Below, piece after piece: positions 26,379 to 34,590 of a stretch of DNA of 64,000 nucleotides; within the stretch, counting starts at the first letter, position 1; each line of letters opens with the position of its first letter. Position numbers and translations under genes: made by a program. A model generated the notes under the pieces. The model was not told the origin of the DNA, searched no databases, and worked only from the letters and a program-made list of their open reading frames with translations. Source of the stretch: Streptomyces venezuelae. Lineage in GTDB: Bacteria > Actinomycetota > Actinomycetes > Streptomycetales > Streptomycetaceae. The stretch is taken from the NCBI RefSeq assembly GCF_008642355.1, contig NZ_CP029193.1:2876001-2940000 (forward strand), in the 5' to 3' direction.

Positions 26379-27187
26379 CGGTATCCCTCCGTGTGGTCCG
26401 GGTGGAAGCAGATCCGCCACTCCCGCTCCTGACCCGGTCCCGCCATCACGTTCAGGTAGTACATGGCGTGGCCGGGCTGGGCGACGGACGGGCCGTGCCA
26501 GCCGTCCGGCACCAGCACGGCGTCGCCGGTGCGGACCTCGGCGAGGACGTCGGTGCCGCCCTCCCTGGACGGGAAGACCCGTTGGTAGCCGAAGCCCTCG
26601 CGGCCGTCGTGGGCCTCGATCTCGAAGTAGTAGATCTCCTCCAGCTCCGCCTCGATGCCCGGCCGGTGCTCGTCGTGCTTGTGCGGCGGGTACGAGGACC
26701 AGTTGCCGCCGGGCGTGATCACCTCGACGGCGATGAGCCGGTCGCAGTCGAAGGCGTCCGCGGACGCGAAGTTGCGCACCTCGCGTGCGCAGCCGCCGCT
26801 GCCGCGGTGCTCGACTGGTACCTCCGGCGCGGAGCCGTAGCGGGCGGGGAGTCGACGCTCGCACTTCGCTCCTGCCAGGGCGAAGCGGCCTCCCGCGCCG
26901 GAGGCGATCTGGATCCGGGCGTCACGCGGCACGTAAGCGAAGTCGGAGACTCCGCTGAACACGCTGTCGCGGCCCAGCAGTTCGATGATCCCGTCTGCTG
27001 TCTGCACCGTACAGCCGCCGGTCAGCGGGAGCACGATCCATTCACTCTCTCCGGTGGTGAAGGAGTGGGTACCGCCCGGTTCGAGCTCGACGACGCGCAG
27101 CTGCGCGTAGCTCCAACCGGCCCGTTTCGGATCGATGGCGAGGGTGTACGGTCCGTCGGCCGTACTCCCTTTCGGTACGTACGTCAT
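26375..27187 (-). CDS. iolB: 5-deoxy-glucuronate isomerase
   Basis: 270 aa, double-cupin fold. Metal-binding motif YPPHKHDEHRPG and the downstream ELEEIYYFEI, plus DGWHGPSVAQPGHAMYYLNVMAG, are the IolB hallmarks. Converts 5-deoxy-glucuronate to 5-dehydro-2-deoxy-gluconate. Coupled to iolD by an ATGA overlap and 30 nt after the Cgl0159-type gene. Confidence 0.95.
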   Translation of the reverse strand: MTYVPKGSTADGPYTLAIDPKRAGWSYAQLRVVELEPGGTHSFTTGESEWIVLPLTGGCTVQTADGIIELLGRDSVFSGVSDFAYVPRDARIQIASGAGGRFALAGAKCERRLPARYGSAPEVPVEHRGSGGCAREVRNFASADAFDCDRLIAVEVITPGGNWSSYPPHKHDEHRPGIEAELEEIYYFEIEAHDGREGFGYQRVFPSREGGTDVLAEVRTGDAVLVPDGWHGPSVAQPGHAMYYLNVMAGPGQEREWRICFHPDHTEGYR

Positions 27188-27217
27188 GTGGGTCCTCCCG
27201 GGCCTGGTCCGCCTCGC

Positions 27218-28201
27218 CTACAACAGTCCCACGGCGGTGTCGACCGCCCCCGCCACGTCCCCGTCGGGCGGGTACAGCAGCGCCCTGCCGACGACGAGCC
27301 CCTGCACGGTGGGCAGTTGCAGGGCGCCGCGCCACTTCTCGTACGCCGCTTCCTGATCGCCTCCCGTGTCGCCGCCCAGGAGGACGGCGGGGAGCGTCGA
27401 GGTCTCCATGACGCGGGCCATGTCGTCGGGGTTCTCGGTGACGGGGACCTTCAGCCAGGTGTACGCCGAGGTGCCGGCGAGTCCGGAGGCGATGGCGATG
27501 GAGCGGGTGACGGCCTCGGCGCTCAGGTCGTTGCGGGGCGGGCCGCCCGGCCCGTCGCGGGCGGTCAGGAACGGCTCGACGAAGACGGGCAGCGCGCGCT
27601 CCGCCATGGCGTCGACGGTGCGGGCGGCCGAGTGCAGGGTCCGCAGCGAGCCCGGGTCCTCGTGGTCGACGCGCAGCAGGAGCTTGCCCGCGTCGAAACC
27701 AAGGCGCTCGATGTCCTCGGGCCGGTACCCGGTGAACCGGTCGTCCAGCTCGAACGCGGCGCCCGCGAGCCCGCCCCGGTTCATCGACCCCATGACGACC
27801 TTGCCGTCGAGGGCGCCGAGGAGCAGCAGGTCGTCGAGGACGTCGGCGCTGGCGAGCACGCCGTCGACGCCGGGCCGCGACAGCGCGAGGCAGAGCCGTT
27901 CGAGGAGGTCGGCCCGGTTGGCCATGGCGAGCGGGTCCCGCCCCACGCCGAGGGAGCCGCGGGCGGGATGGTCAGCGGCGACGATCATGAGCCGCCCGCT
28001 CTTTCCGAGCAACTCCCGCCGCACCCGCCGGGAGGCGGCTTCGGCGACGGCTTCGGGGTGCCGGGCGCGGGTGCGGCTGAGAGCACCGACGTCCACTGTT
28101 CTGCGCCCCTCCGGCGACAGCTTCAGCCCCTCCGGCGTCTGCGGAGCGGGGTCCGGCGCCGAGCCCCGTGTGCGGCCACCCCGGGCGGCGCCCGGACTCA
28201 C
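27218..28201 (-). CDS. Cgl0159-family (beta/alpha)8-barrel aldolase-like protein
   Basis: 327 aa. Starts at GTG 28201, which overlaps the iolC stop (GTGA); the first 40 or so residues are Pro/Arg-rich and the barrel begins near GALSRTRARHPEAVAEAA. Motifs MIVAADHPARGSLGV, LLLRVDHEDPGSLRT and FVEPFLT resemble class I aldolases of the DeoC/LacD type. Found next to iolC in actinobacterial iol operons (Cgl0159 of Corynebacterium glutamicum). It probably cleaves the IolC product 2-deoxy-5-keto-gluconate-6-phosphate, replacing IolJ, which is not seen here; this role is inference. Confidence 0.82.
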   Translation of the reverse strand: MSPGAARGGRTRGSAPDPAPQTPEGLKLSPEGRRTVDVGALSRTRARHPEAVAEAASRRVRRELLGKSGRLMIVAADHPARGSLGVGRDPLAMANRADLLERLCLALSRPGVDGVLASADVLDDLLLLGALDGKVVMGSMNRGGLAGAAFELDDRFTGYRPEDIERLGFDAGKLLLRVDHEDPGSLRTLHSAARTVDAMAERALPVFVEPFLTARDGPGGPPRNDLSAEAVTRSIAIASGLAGTSAYTWLKVPVTENPDDMARVMETSTLPAVLLGGDTGGDQEAAYEKWRGALQLPTVQGLVVGRALLYPPDGDVAGAVDTAVGLL

Positions 28202-29169
28202 GTGACGGCCCCCGCTTCCACTGCCGAGGCGACCTCGTCGGCGAACGGCATGGCGGACGAACACTCCAGCCGCGACGCGACGATCGCGCCCGCCGCGTTC
28301 GCGTACCGCATGATCCGTTCGAGGTCCCAGCCCGCGAGGAGCCCGTGGCAGAGCGCCCCGCCGAACGCGTCTCCGGCGCCGAGTCCGTTGAGGACCTCGA
28401 CCGGCAGGGGCGGGACCTGCGCCGCCTCCCCCGCCCGGTTCATGGCGAGCACTCCTTTGGGGCCCTGCTTGACGACGGCCAGTTCGACGCCCGCGTCGAG
28501 CAGCGCCCGCGCCGCCGCGAGGGGTTCGCGCTCCCCCGTCGCGATCTCCACCTCGTCGAGGTTGCCGACGGCGACGGTGGCGTGCGCGAGGGCCGCGGCG
28601 TAATGCGGCCGCGCCTCACCTGGGTCACCCCAGGCTGTGCTTCTCCAAAACATCGGCCGCCAGTCCAGGTCGAAGACCGTGATCCCGCCCCGCGCCCGGT
28701 GCGCGAGCGCCGCCAGCGTTGCGGACCGGCTCGGCTCGGCGCACAGCCCCGTGCCGGTCATCCAGAAGATCCGCGCCGCGGCGACCGCGTCGAGGTCGAG
28801 CTCGTCCTCGTGGATCTCCAGGTCGGGCGCCTTCGGAAGGCGGTAGAAGTACAGCGGGAAGTCGTCCGGCGGGAAGATCTCGCAGAACGTCACCGGTGTC
28901 GGCAGGCCCGCGACCGGTGTCACCCAGCGGTCGTCGACGCCGAAGTCCCGCAGCGCGCCGTGCAGGTACTCCCCGAAAGGGTCCTCTCCGGTGCGGGTGA
29001 TGACGGCGACGCGGCGGCCGAGGCGGGCCGCGGCGACGGCGACGTTGCTGGCCGAGCCGCCGAGGAACTTCCCGAACGCGGTCACCTCGGCGAGGGACAC
29101 GCCGCTCTGCAGGGGATACAGGTCCACCCCGATCCGCCCCATCGTGATGACGTCGTACGGACCACTCAC
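28198..29169 (-). CDS. iolC: 5-dehydro-2-deoxygluconokinase
   Basis: 323 aa, PfkB/ribokinase-family sugar kinase. GGSASNVAVAAARLG at the N terminus and NGLGAGDAFGGALCHGLL with the catalytic Asp (GAGDAF) near the C terminus. DVITMGRIGVDLYPLQSGVSL is the IolC start pattern. Phosphorylates 5-dehydro-2-deoxy-gluconate. First gene of the leftward operon iolC-Cgl0159-iolB-iolD-mmsA. Confidence 0.94.
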   Translation of the reverse strand: MSGPYDVITMGRIGVDLYPLQSGVSLAEVTAFGKFLGGSASNVAVAAARLGRRVAVITRTGEDPFGEYLHGALRDFGVDDRWVTPVAGLPTPVTFCEIFPPDDFPLYFYRLPKAPDLEIHEDELDLDAVAAARIFWMTGTGLCAEPSRSATLAALAHRARGGITVFDLDWRPMFWRSTAWGDPGEARPHYAAALAHATVAVGNLDEVEIATGEREPLAAARALLDAGVELAVVKQGPKGVLAMNRAGEAAQVPPLPVEVLNGLGAGDAFGGALCHGLLAGWDLERIMRYANAAGAIVASRLECSSAMPFADEVASAVEAGAVT

Positions 29170-29308
29170 CCTGTGCGTCCCTTCGCCGGAGCCGACGATC
29201 GTGTGCCCCCCCCAGGTCTAATCCCGCTCCCGGAACCCTGTCAACATTTTGTCCTTACATTCGGACCACTGCTTGACACTCTTCCGAGGCGGCCTGGACT
29301 CTGGCGGC
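29170..29308. promoter_or_regulatory. Divergent promoter region of the inositol locus
   Basis: Leftward: TTGACA and TAGACC separated by 18 nt (about 29244 down to 29215) fit a -35/-10 pair for iolC. Rightward: TTGACA at 29273-29278 and GACTCT, 18 nt on, place the transcription start at or next to the ATG at 29309, predicting a leaderless iolE-like mRNA. Between them TTGTCC-N8-GGACCA (about 29250-29269) is an imperfect inverted repeat, a candidate operator for the pathway regulator, which is not encoded nearby. Confidence 0.5.
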
Positions 29309-30208
29309 ATGACGACGCTGTCTCGTATCCGGATCGGTTCGGCGCCCGACTCCTGGGGCGTGTGGTTCCCCGAGGACCCGCGGCAGGTCCCGTGGCGCCG
29401 TTTCCTCGACGAGGTCGCGGAGTCCGGGTACGAGTGGATCGAGCTCGGACCGTACGGCTATCTGCCCACCGACCCGGCCGTCCTGACCGACGAGACGGCC
29501 CGCCGCGGCCTCAAGGTGTCCGCGGGCACGGTCTTCACGGGGCTGCACCACGGGCCCGCCGTCTGGGACAGGACGTGGGCACACGTGGCGGACAACGCGG
29601 CGCTCGCGCAGGCCATGGGCGCCGAGCACCTGGTGGTCATCCCCTCCTTCTGGCGCGACGACAAGACCGGCGAGGTCCTGGAGGACCGTGTCCTCACGCC
29701 CGCACAATGGCGCGAACTGACCACCCAGACCGAGCGCCTGGCCCACGAGGTCCGCGAACGCTACGGCCTGCGCGTCGTGGTCCACCCGCACGCGGACACG
29801 CACATCGACAGCGAGGAGAACGTCACCCGTTTCCTCGACGCCACCGACCCGGACCTCGTCTCGCTCTGCCTGGACACCGGGCACTACGCGTACTGCGGCG
29901 GCGACAGCGTCGAGCTCATCGAGACGTACGGCGAACGCATCGGCTATCTGCACCTCAAGCAGGTCGACCCGGTGGTCCTCGCCGAGGTGCGGGCCGACGA
30001 GGTGCCGTTCGGGCCCGCCGTGGCGCGCGGGGTGATGTGCGAGCCGCCCGCCGGGGTGCCTGCCCTGGAGCCCGTCCTCGCCGCGGCCCAGAAGCTGGGG
30101 GTCGAGCTCTTCGCCATCGTGGAGCAGGACATGTACCCGTGCGACCCCGGCAAACCGCTGCCGGTCGCCCGCCGCACCCGCTCGTTCCTGCGGTCGTGCG
30201 GCGCGTAG
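29309..30208 (+). CDS. iolE: IolE-like myo-inosose dehydratase / TIM-barrel isomerase
   Basis: 299 aa AP-endonuclease-2-type TIM barrel. RIGSAPDSWGVWFPEDPRQVPWRRFLDEVAESGY and WIELGPYGYLP match the start of inosose dehydratases (IolE) and related inosose isomerases of actinobacteria. Metal ligands are seen in VVVHPHADTHID, CLDTGHYAY and FAIVEQDMYP. Divergent from iolC, so part of the inositol locus; dehydration of scyllo-inosose is the likely step, isomerisation (IolI/IolH) the alternative. No Shine-Dalgarno precedes the ATG and a promoter abuts it, so the transcript is probably leaderless. Confidence 0.82.
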   Translation: MTTLSRIRIGSAPDSWGVWFPEDPRQVPWRRFLDEVAESGYEWIELGPYGYLPTDPAVLTDETARRGLKVSAGTVFTGLHHGPAVWDRTWAHVADNAALAQAMGAEHLVVIPSFWRDDKTGEVLEDRVLTPAQWRELTTQTERLAHEVRERYGLRVVVHPHADTHIDSEENVTRFLDATDPDLVSLCLDTGHYAYCGGDSVELIETYGERIGYLHLKQVDPVVLAEVRADEVPFGPAVARGVMCEPPAGVPALEPVLAAAQKLGVELFAIVEQDMYPCDPGKPLPVARRTRSFLRSCGA

Positions 30209-31020
30209 GACCCGACGTCCCCGGAATCCGGGGGACCTTCGAGGTCCCGGGAGTTCTCCGGGCTGCCGACGGGCACTGGGAAGTCGCCCTCGCCCGCCCG
30301 CACCCGCGGCTGCGGCCCGGCGTGATCAGTTACCGCGGGGTGCGGTTCGCGCTCCTGGACGACGCCCTCGCCCGCCGGTCCGCCGCAGGGCCGCCGCCCT
30401 CGGCACGGACCGTGCGGGCCTGGGGCGAGCTCGTACGCTCCGGGGGCACCGCGCCCGTCGGGCGTCTCGCCGGGGAGGTCGGGTGGAGCGTGCGGCAGCT
30501 GGAGAACCGGTTCAGGGAACAGATCGGCATCGGGCCGAAGGCGGCGGGGCGGGTGGTCCGGCTGCAGCGGGCACGGGCGATGCTCGCGGCTGGGCGTGGC
30601 CAGGCGGAGACGGCCGCCCTCTGCGGCTACTACGACCAGGCGCACCTGAGCGGCGAGTTCAGGGCGAAGACGGGGTGCACGCCGGGTCAGTTCACGGCTC
30701 CAAGACCGTCGGGCGGCGCCGAGGGCACGCTGACAGCACGCCGGGCCCCTGAGCCGGAGCGGGGAAGCCGGTGGGCCGGGCCTGGCGCAGCGGGCCCGGC
30801 CCACCTCTGCCCTGTCCTCCGTACTCCCACGCGCCCTTCGGCACTCCCCGCGTGCGCCACGTGCACGCCGGTGCGTCGCACCCTTCGCATGCGTCTCTTC
30901 TGTCACAAACAATCCCGTCGTGTCACACATGTCTCACGTACGCGGGTCTTGCGTCACAGGGAGACGACAGTCACCCCTCAACGGTCACTCTGCGTCGTTC
31001 ACCGGGCACAGGCTGAGTGA
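30196..31020 (+). pseudogene. Decayed AraC-family regulator (internal deletion, lost stop)
   Basis: The frame opens at GTG 30196, overlapping the end of iolE. Its start (GTFEVPGVLRAADGHWEVALARPHPRLRPGVISYRG) is the usual N terminus of Streptomyces AraC regulators that are about 260-290 aa long. It then jumps directly to VRFALLDDALARR, which in intact members comes roughly 100 residues later, and continues into a complete AraC helix-turn-helix (VGRLAGEVGWSVRQLENRFREQIG ... AALCGYYDQAHLSGEFRAKTG). After the normal end (GCTPGQFTA) the frame stays open for over 100 residues of non-protein-like sequence, through a terminator hairpin at 30771. This points to a deletion of the sensor half plus a later frameshift. 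Confidence 0.65.
30771..30804 (+). terminator. Hairpin terminator after the AraC remnant
   Basis: Perfect 12-bp stem GTGGGCCGGGCC (30771-30782) / GGCCCGGCCCAC (30793-30804), 10-nt loop. It lies inside the artificially extended AraC frame, which supports that the original stop codon was before it. Confidence 0.75.
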
Positions 31021-31093
31021 TCGCCACGCGTCGCGCCCAGCTCCCCCGTCGGCCTCTCCGGCCGCCCTGGGCGCACGCAGGGAGGTGCCACTG

Positions 31094-31291
31094 ATGACCG
31101 ACCGCAGGCTCTGGTCGTACAAGGAGATCGCCGCGCACATCCGTGTGCAGCCCGACACGGTCCGCTCGTACCGCAAGCACGGGCTGCTGCCCGACCCCGA
31201 TCACGTCGAGGGCGGCAAGCCCTACTGGTACGCGGACACCGTCCGCGCCTGGGTGGCGGCCAGGCCGGGCAACCGGGGACGCAGGGGCTGA
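31094..31291 (+). CDS. Small helix-turn-helix protein (MerR/excisionase-like, 65 aa)
   Basis: ATG 31094 has a perfect GGAGGT at 31081-31086, 7 nt upstream. The protein is one winged helix: WSYKEIAAHIRVQPDTVRSYRKHGLLPDPDHVEGGKPYW with a final TVRAWVAARPG. MerR-N and phage/transposon excisionase-type domains share this layout. It stands 13 nt before the CsoR-type operator of the copper genes but is likely a separate transcript. Function unknown; such small proteins occur widely in Streptomyces. Confidence 0.85.
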   Translation: MTDRRLWSYKEIAAHIRVQPDTVRSYRKHGLLPDPDHVEGGKPYWYADTVRAWVAARPGNRGRRG

Positions 31292-31303
31292 TCCGTTGAG
31301 AAA

Positions 31304-31320
31304 ATACCCCCTAGGGGTAT
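31304..31320 (+). promoter_or_regulatory. CsoR-type copper operator
   Basis: ATACCCC-CTA-GGGGTAT is a perfect palindrome with the G/C-tract core bound by copper-sensing CsoR repressors. The TAT and following TAGTCT could be part of the -10 of copZ. The csoR gene itself is not in this window. Confidence 0.88.
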
Positions 31321-31408
31321 AGTCTCGAGTGCGTCAGGAGGTCGCCGGGGTTCCCGGGCCCCTCGAGCACGCTACGCCGCATACGTACACACCCCCGAGG
31401 AGAACGAC

Positions 31409-31729
31409 ATGAGCGCCCAGACCGAGCTCCCGCAGGCCGCGTCCGAGACGACCGGATCCTGCTGCTCCCCCAGCGGTTCCTGCCACTCCGACGCCGCCGC
31501 CGCTCCGCAGGGCGCCGTCACCACCGTGTACGAGGTGACGGGCATGACCTGCGGGCACTGCGAGGGCGCGGTGTCCGAGGAGATCTCGGAGATCGCCGGC
31601 GTCACCTCCGTGCAGGCCGTCGCCGCCACGGGCCTGGTCACCGTGGTCTCCGAGGCCCCGCTCGACGAGGCCGCGGTGCGCGCCGCCGTCGACGAGGCGG
31701 GCTACGACCTGGCCGGCGTCAAGGCCTGA
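31409..31729 (+). CDS. copZ: Copper chaperone CopZ
   Basis: 106 aa. Residues about 42-105 form a heavy-metal-associated domain with the copper motif GMTCGHC. A 35-residue N-terminal extension holds a further Cys/His cluster (GSCCSPSGSCHSD), not part of the normal 68-aa CopZ, which could bind extra metal. ATG 31409 follows GAGGAGAACGAC. Under the CsoR-type operator at 31304 and followed by copA, to which it should hand Cu(I). Confidence 0.93.
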   Translation: MSAQTELPQAASETTGSCCSPSGSCHSDAAAAPQGAVTTVYEVTGMTCGHCEGAVSEEISEIAGVTSVQAVAATGLVTVVSEAPLDEAAVRAAVDEAGYDLAGVKA

Positions 31730-31772
31730 CCCGGCCGGACCGCCCCGCACGACCGGCGGCCTGCCGGGTACC

Positions 31773-31810
31773 CGGGCCCTGTGGTGTCGACACCGACACC
31801 ACAGGGCCCG
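31773..31810 (+). terminator. Hairpin between copZ and copA
   Basis: Perfect 17-bp stem, arms 31773-31789 and 31794-31810, 4-nt loop ACAC, 43 nt after the copZ stop and 38 nt before copA. May end most transcripts after copZ so that the chaperone is made in excess, or protect the copZ 3' end. Confidence 0.8.
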
Positions 31811-31848
31811 CGGCCGTCCCACGATCCCGGAAGTAGTACGAAAGAGTC

Positions 31849-34122
31849 ATGACCGAAGTCGAACTCGCCGTCGGCGGGATGACCTGCGCCTCCTGCTCCT
31901 CCCGCATCGAGAAGAAGCTGAACCGCATGGAGGGCGTGACCGCCACGGTCAACCTCGCCACGGAGAAGGCGAAGGTCTCGTTCGACGAGACCGGGGACGG
32001 CGCGGCGGTCGAGGTCGCCCAGCTGATCGCGCTGGTCGAGAAACTGGGCTACACGGCCGAGGAGATCGTGCCGCCCCCGCCCGAGCCCCTCGACGCAGGC
32101 CCCGGCGGCGGACCGGCCCCCACCACGGCCGACATCACCGAGCCCGACACGCTGCGGCAGCGCCTGATCGTCTCGGCGGTCCTCTCCCTGCCCGTCGTGC
32201 TGCTCGCGATGGTCCCGGCCCTGCAGTTCGACTTCTGGCAGTGGCTTTCGCTGACGCTGGCCGCGCCGGTCGTCGTGTGGGGCGGACTGCCGTTCCACCG
32301 GGCCGCGTTCACCAACCTGCGGCACGGGGCCGCGACGATGGACACGCTCGTCTCCGTCGGCACGCTCGCCGCGTTCGGCTGGTCGCTGTGGGCGCTGTTC
32401 GTCGGGGACGCCGGGATGCCGGGGATGCGGCACGGCTTCGACTTCACGGCCTCGCCCGGGGATGGCGCCTCCACCATCTACCTCGAAGTCGCCGCGGGCG
32501 TCGTCACGTTCATCCTGCTGGGCCGCTGGCTTGAGGCCCGCTCCAAGCGGAAGGCGGGCTCCGCGCTGCGCGCCCTGCTCGAACTGGGCGCCAAGGACGT
32601 GGCGGTGCTGCGGGACGGCACCGAGCGGCGCGTGCCGGTGGGGCACCTGACGGTCGGGGACCGGTTCGTCGTACGCCCCGGGGAGACCGTCGCGACCGAC
32701 GGCACCGTGGAAGAGGGCGCCTCCGCCGTCGACGCCGCCATGCTGACCGGCGAGTCCGTGCCCGTCGACGTGGGCGTCGGCGCCGCCGTGACCGGGGGCA
32801 CCGTGAACGTCTCGGGGCGCCTCGTCGTCCGGGCGACCCGTGTCGGCTCGGACACCCAACTCGCCCGGATGGCGCGGCTCGTGGAGGACGCGCAGACCGG
32901 CAAGGCCCAGGTGCAGCGGCTCGCCGACCGGATCGCCGGTGTCTTCGTACCGACGGTGCTCCTCATCGCCGTCGGCACGCTCGGCGGCTGGCTGGGCGCC
33001 ACCGGCGACGCGACGGCCGCGTTCACCGCCGCCGTCGCCGTCCTGATCATCGCCTGCCCCTGCGCACTCGGCCTCGCCACGCCGACCGCCCTCATGGTCG
33101 GCACCGGCCGGGGCGCCCAACTCGGCATCCTCATCAAGGGACCCGAAGTCCTGGAGTCCACGCGTCGCGTCGACACCGTCGTCCTGGACAAGACCGGGAC
33201 GGTCACGACGGGGCACATGACGCTGACGGACGTGCACGTCGCCGGGGACACCCAGGAGCAGCTCCTGCTCCGCCTCGCGGGCGCCCTGGAACACGCCTCC
33301 GAGCACCCGGTGGCCCGTGCCGTCACGGCGGGCGCCGCCGAACGCCTCGGCATCGGCACCGGGCAGCTGCCTGCGCCGGAGCGGTTCGAGAACGTCGCCG
33401 GGGCCGGGGTGCGCGGCTCGGTGGAGGGGCACGAGGTGCTCGCGGGGCGCGAACGGCTCCTGGCGGAGGCCGGGGTGGCGGATCTGGAGGCCGTGGCCAA
33501 GCTGCGGGACGACGCGGAGGCCGCCGGGCGCACCGCCGTCCTGGTCGCCTGGGACGGCGCCGCACGCGGCGTCCTGGCCGTCGCGGACGCCGTGAAGGAG
33601 ACCAGCGCGGAGGCGGTGCGGGAGCTGCGTTCGCTCGGTCTGACGCCGGTGCTGCTGACGGGCGACAACGAGGCCGTCGCGCGGACGGTCGCCGACGCGG
33701 TCGGCATCGCGCCGGACGCGGTGTTCGCGGAGGTCCTGCCGCAGGACAAGGTCGATGTCGTACGGCGGCTGCAGGGCGAGGGCAAGGTCGTGGCGATGGT
33801 CGGGGACGGCGTGAACGACGCGGCCGCGCTCGCCACCGCCGATCTGGGGCTCGCGATGGGCACCGGAACGGACGCGGCGATCGAGGCGAGTGACCTGACG
33901 TTGGTGCGCGGGGACTTGCGGGTCGCGGCCGACGCCATCAGGCTCTCCCGGAAGACCCTCGCCACCATCAAGGGCAATCTTTTCTGGGCCTTCGGCTACA
34001 ACGTCGCCGCACTGCCGCTCGCCGCCGCCGGTCTCCTCAACCCGATGATCGCGGGGGCCGCGATGGCCTTCTCCTCGGTCTTCGTGGTCACCAACAGTCT
34101 TCGCCTGAGGACGTTCAGATAA
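31849..34122 (+). CDS. copA: Copper-exporting P1B-type ATPase CopA
   Basis: 757 aa. N-terminal HMA domain with GMTCASC, eight membrane helices, the metal-site motif CPC (IACPCALGLATP), phosphorylation motif DKTGTVTTG, SEHPVARAV (HP locus) and hinge GDGVNDAAAL. Exports Cu(I) across the membrane at ATP cost. Weak RBS. Second gene of the CsoR-controlled copper operon. Confidence 0.95.
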   Translation: MTEVELAVGGMTCASCSSRIEKKLNRMEGVTATVNLATEKAKVSFDETGDGAAVEVAQLIALVEKLGYTAEEIVPPPPEPLDAGPGGGPAPTTADITEPDTLRQRLIVSAVLSLPVVLLAMVPALQFDFWQWLSLTLAAPVVVWGGLPFHRAAFTNLRHGAATMDTLVSVGTLAAFGWSLWALFVGDAGMPGMRHGFDFTASPGDGASTIYLEVAAGVVTFILLGRWLEARSKRKAGSALRALLELGAKDVAVLRDGTERRVPVGHLTVGDRFVVRPGETVATDGTVEEGASAVDAAMLTGESVPVDVGVGAAVTGGTVNVSGRLVVRATRVGSDTQLARMARLVEDAQTGKAQVQRLADRIAGVFVPTVLLIAVGTLGGWLGATGDATAAFTAAVAVLIIACPCALGLATPTALMVGTGRGAQLGILIKGPEVLESTRRVDTVVLDKTGTVTTGHMTLTDVHVAGDTQEQLLLRLAGALEHASEHPVARAVTAGAAERLGIGTGQLPAPERFENVAGAGVRGSVEGHEVLAGRERLLAEAGVADLEAVAKLRDDAEAAGRTAVLVAWDGAARGVLAVADAVKETSAEAVRELRSLGLTPVLLTGDNEAVARTVADAVGIAPDAVFAEVLPQDKVDVVRRLQGEGKVVAMVGDGVNDAAALATADLGLAMGTGTDAAIEASDLTLVRGDLRVAADAIRLSRKTLATIKGNLFWAFGYNVAALPLAAAGLLNPMIAGAAMAFSSVFVVTNSLRLRTFR

Positions 34123-34290
34123 CGATCGCGGACGCTCACATACCGTCTTCACAAGGTCGTTTCAGCATCCACACCGGGTTCCCGAGATCCACATATGGGG
34201 GATCTTGCGCATCTACTGGACATATGCAAGAGACGCAGATCACAGTGTTTGGGACGTAACCATTGAGGGGGGTCGCGAGTCTAATGGGGC

Positions 34291-34358
34291 GATGCAGGAA
34301 GATGTCTTGGGGGACGTCTTCCTGACATCGAGGGACATCTTGGGGGATGTTCCTGGAT
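34291..34358 (+). ncRNA. Tandem stem-loops with UUGGGG loops (candidate RNA element)
   Basis: First hairpin: AGGAAGATGTC (34296-34306) pairs with GACGTCTTCCT with one mismatch, loop TTGGGG. Second: GGACATC (about 34333-34339) pairs with GATGTTCC, again around TTGGGG. The two arise from an imperfect 25-nt direct repeat (GATGTCTTGGGGGACGTC and GACATCTTGGGGGATGTT). A third hairpin, AGATCC...GGATCT, lies upstream near 34186-34206. I know no family that matches. Confidence 0.35.
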
Positions 34359-34490
34359 ATTGCGTTGCCGGGGCACGTGCACCGGGGAGCTTTGAGCGGC
34401 CCTCCCGTACGTACGCGTCCCGGCAGACCGCAGGGCCGCCACAGACGCCCGGCCGGATCCCGTGGGGGGAATCCGCACCGGGAAAAAGGG

Positions 34491-34537
34491 AAGCGCCCCG
34501 ACCGTCGACCCGTGGGGGGATCGACGGCGGGGCGCTT
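34491..34537 (-). terminator. Terminator of citrate synthase gene
   Basis: Stem AAGCGCCCCG-a-CCGTCGA (34491-34508) / TCGACGG-CGGGGCGCTT (34521-34537), followed on the minus strand by CCCTTTTTCC. Intrinsic terminator 54 nt after the gltA stop. Confidence 0.88.
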
Positions 34538-34590
34538 TCCGCTCTGCGGAGAGCCGACCGCGTGCGGCCGGCGAGGGGCGACCCGGAGGG

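Larger units (their letters stand above)
34123..34590. other. Long intergenic region between convergent copA and gltA
   Basis: 468 bp. It holds three stem-loops with G-rich loops (34186-34358), then the gltA terminator (34491-34537). An ATG at 34292 opens a short frame with a repeated D-V/I-L-G-D-V motif, but it runs through the gltA terminator and is not convincing as a gene. Confidence 0.55.

Noticed and set aside
28168..30195. Very long rightward open frame across iolC and Cgl0159
   Set aside because: It is antisense to well-recognised genes; only its last part, the AraC remnant, has real protein similarity.
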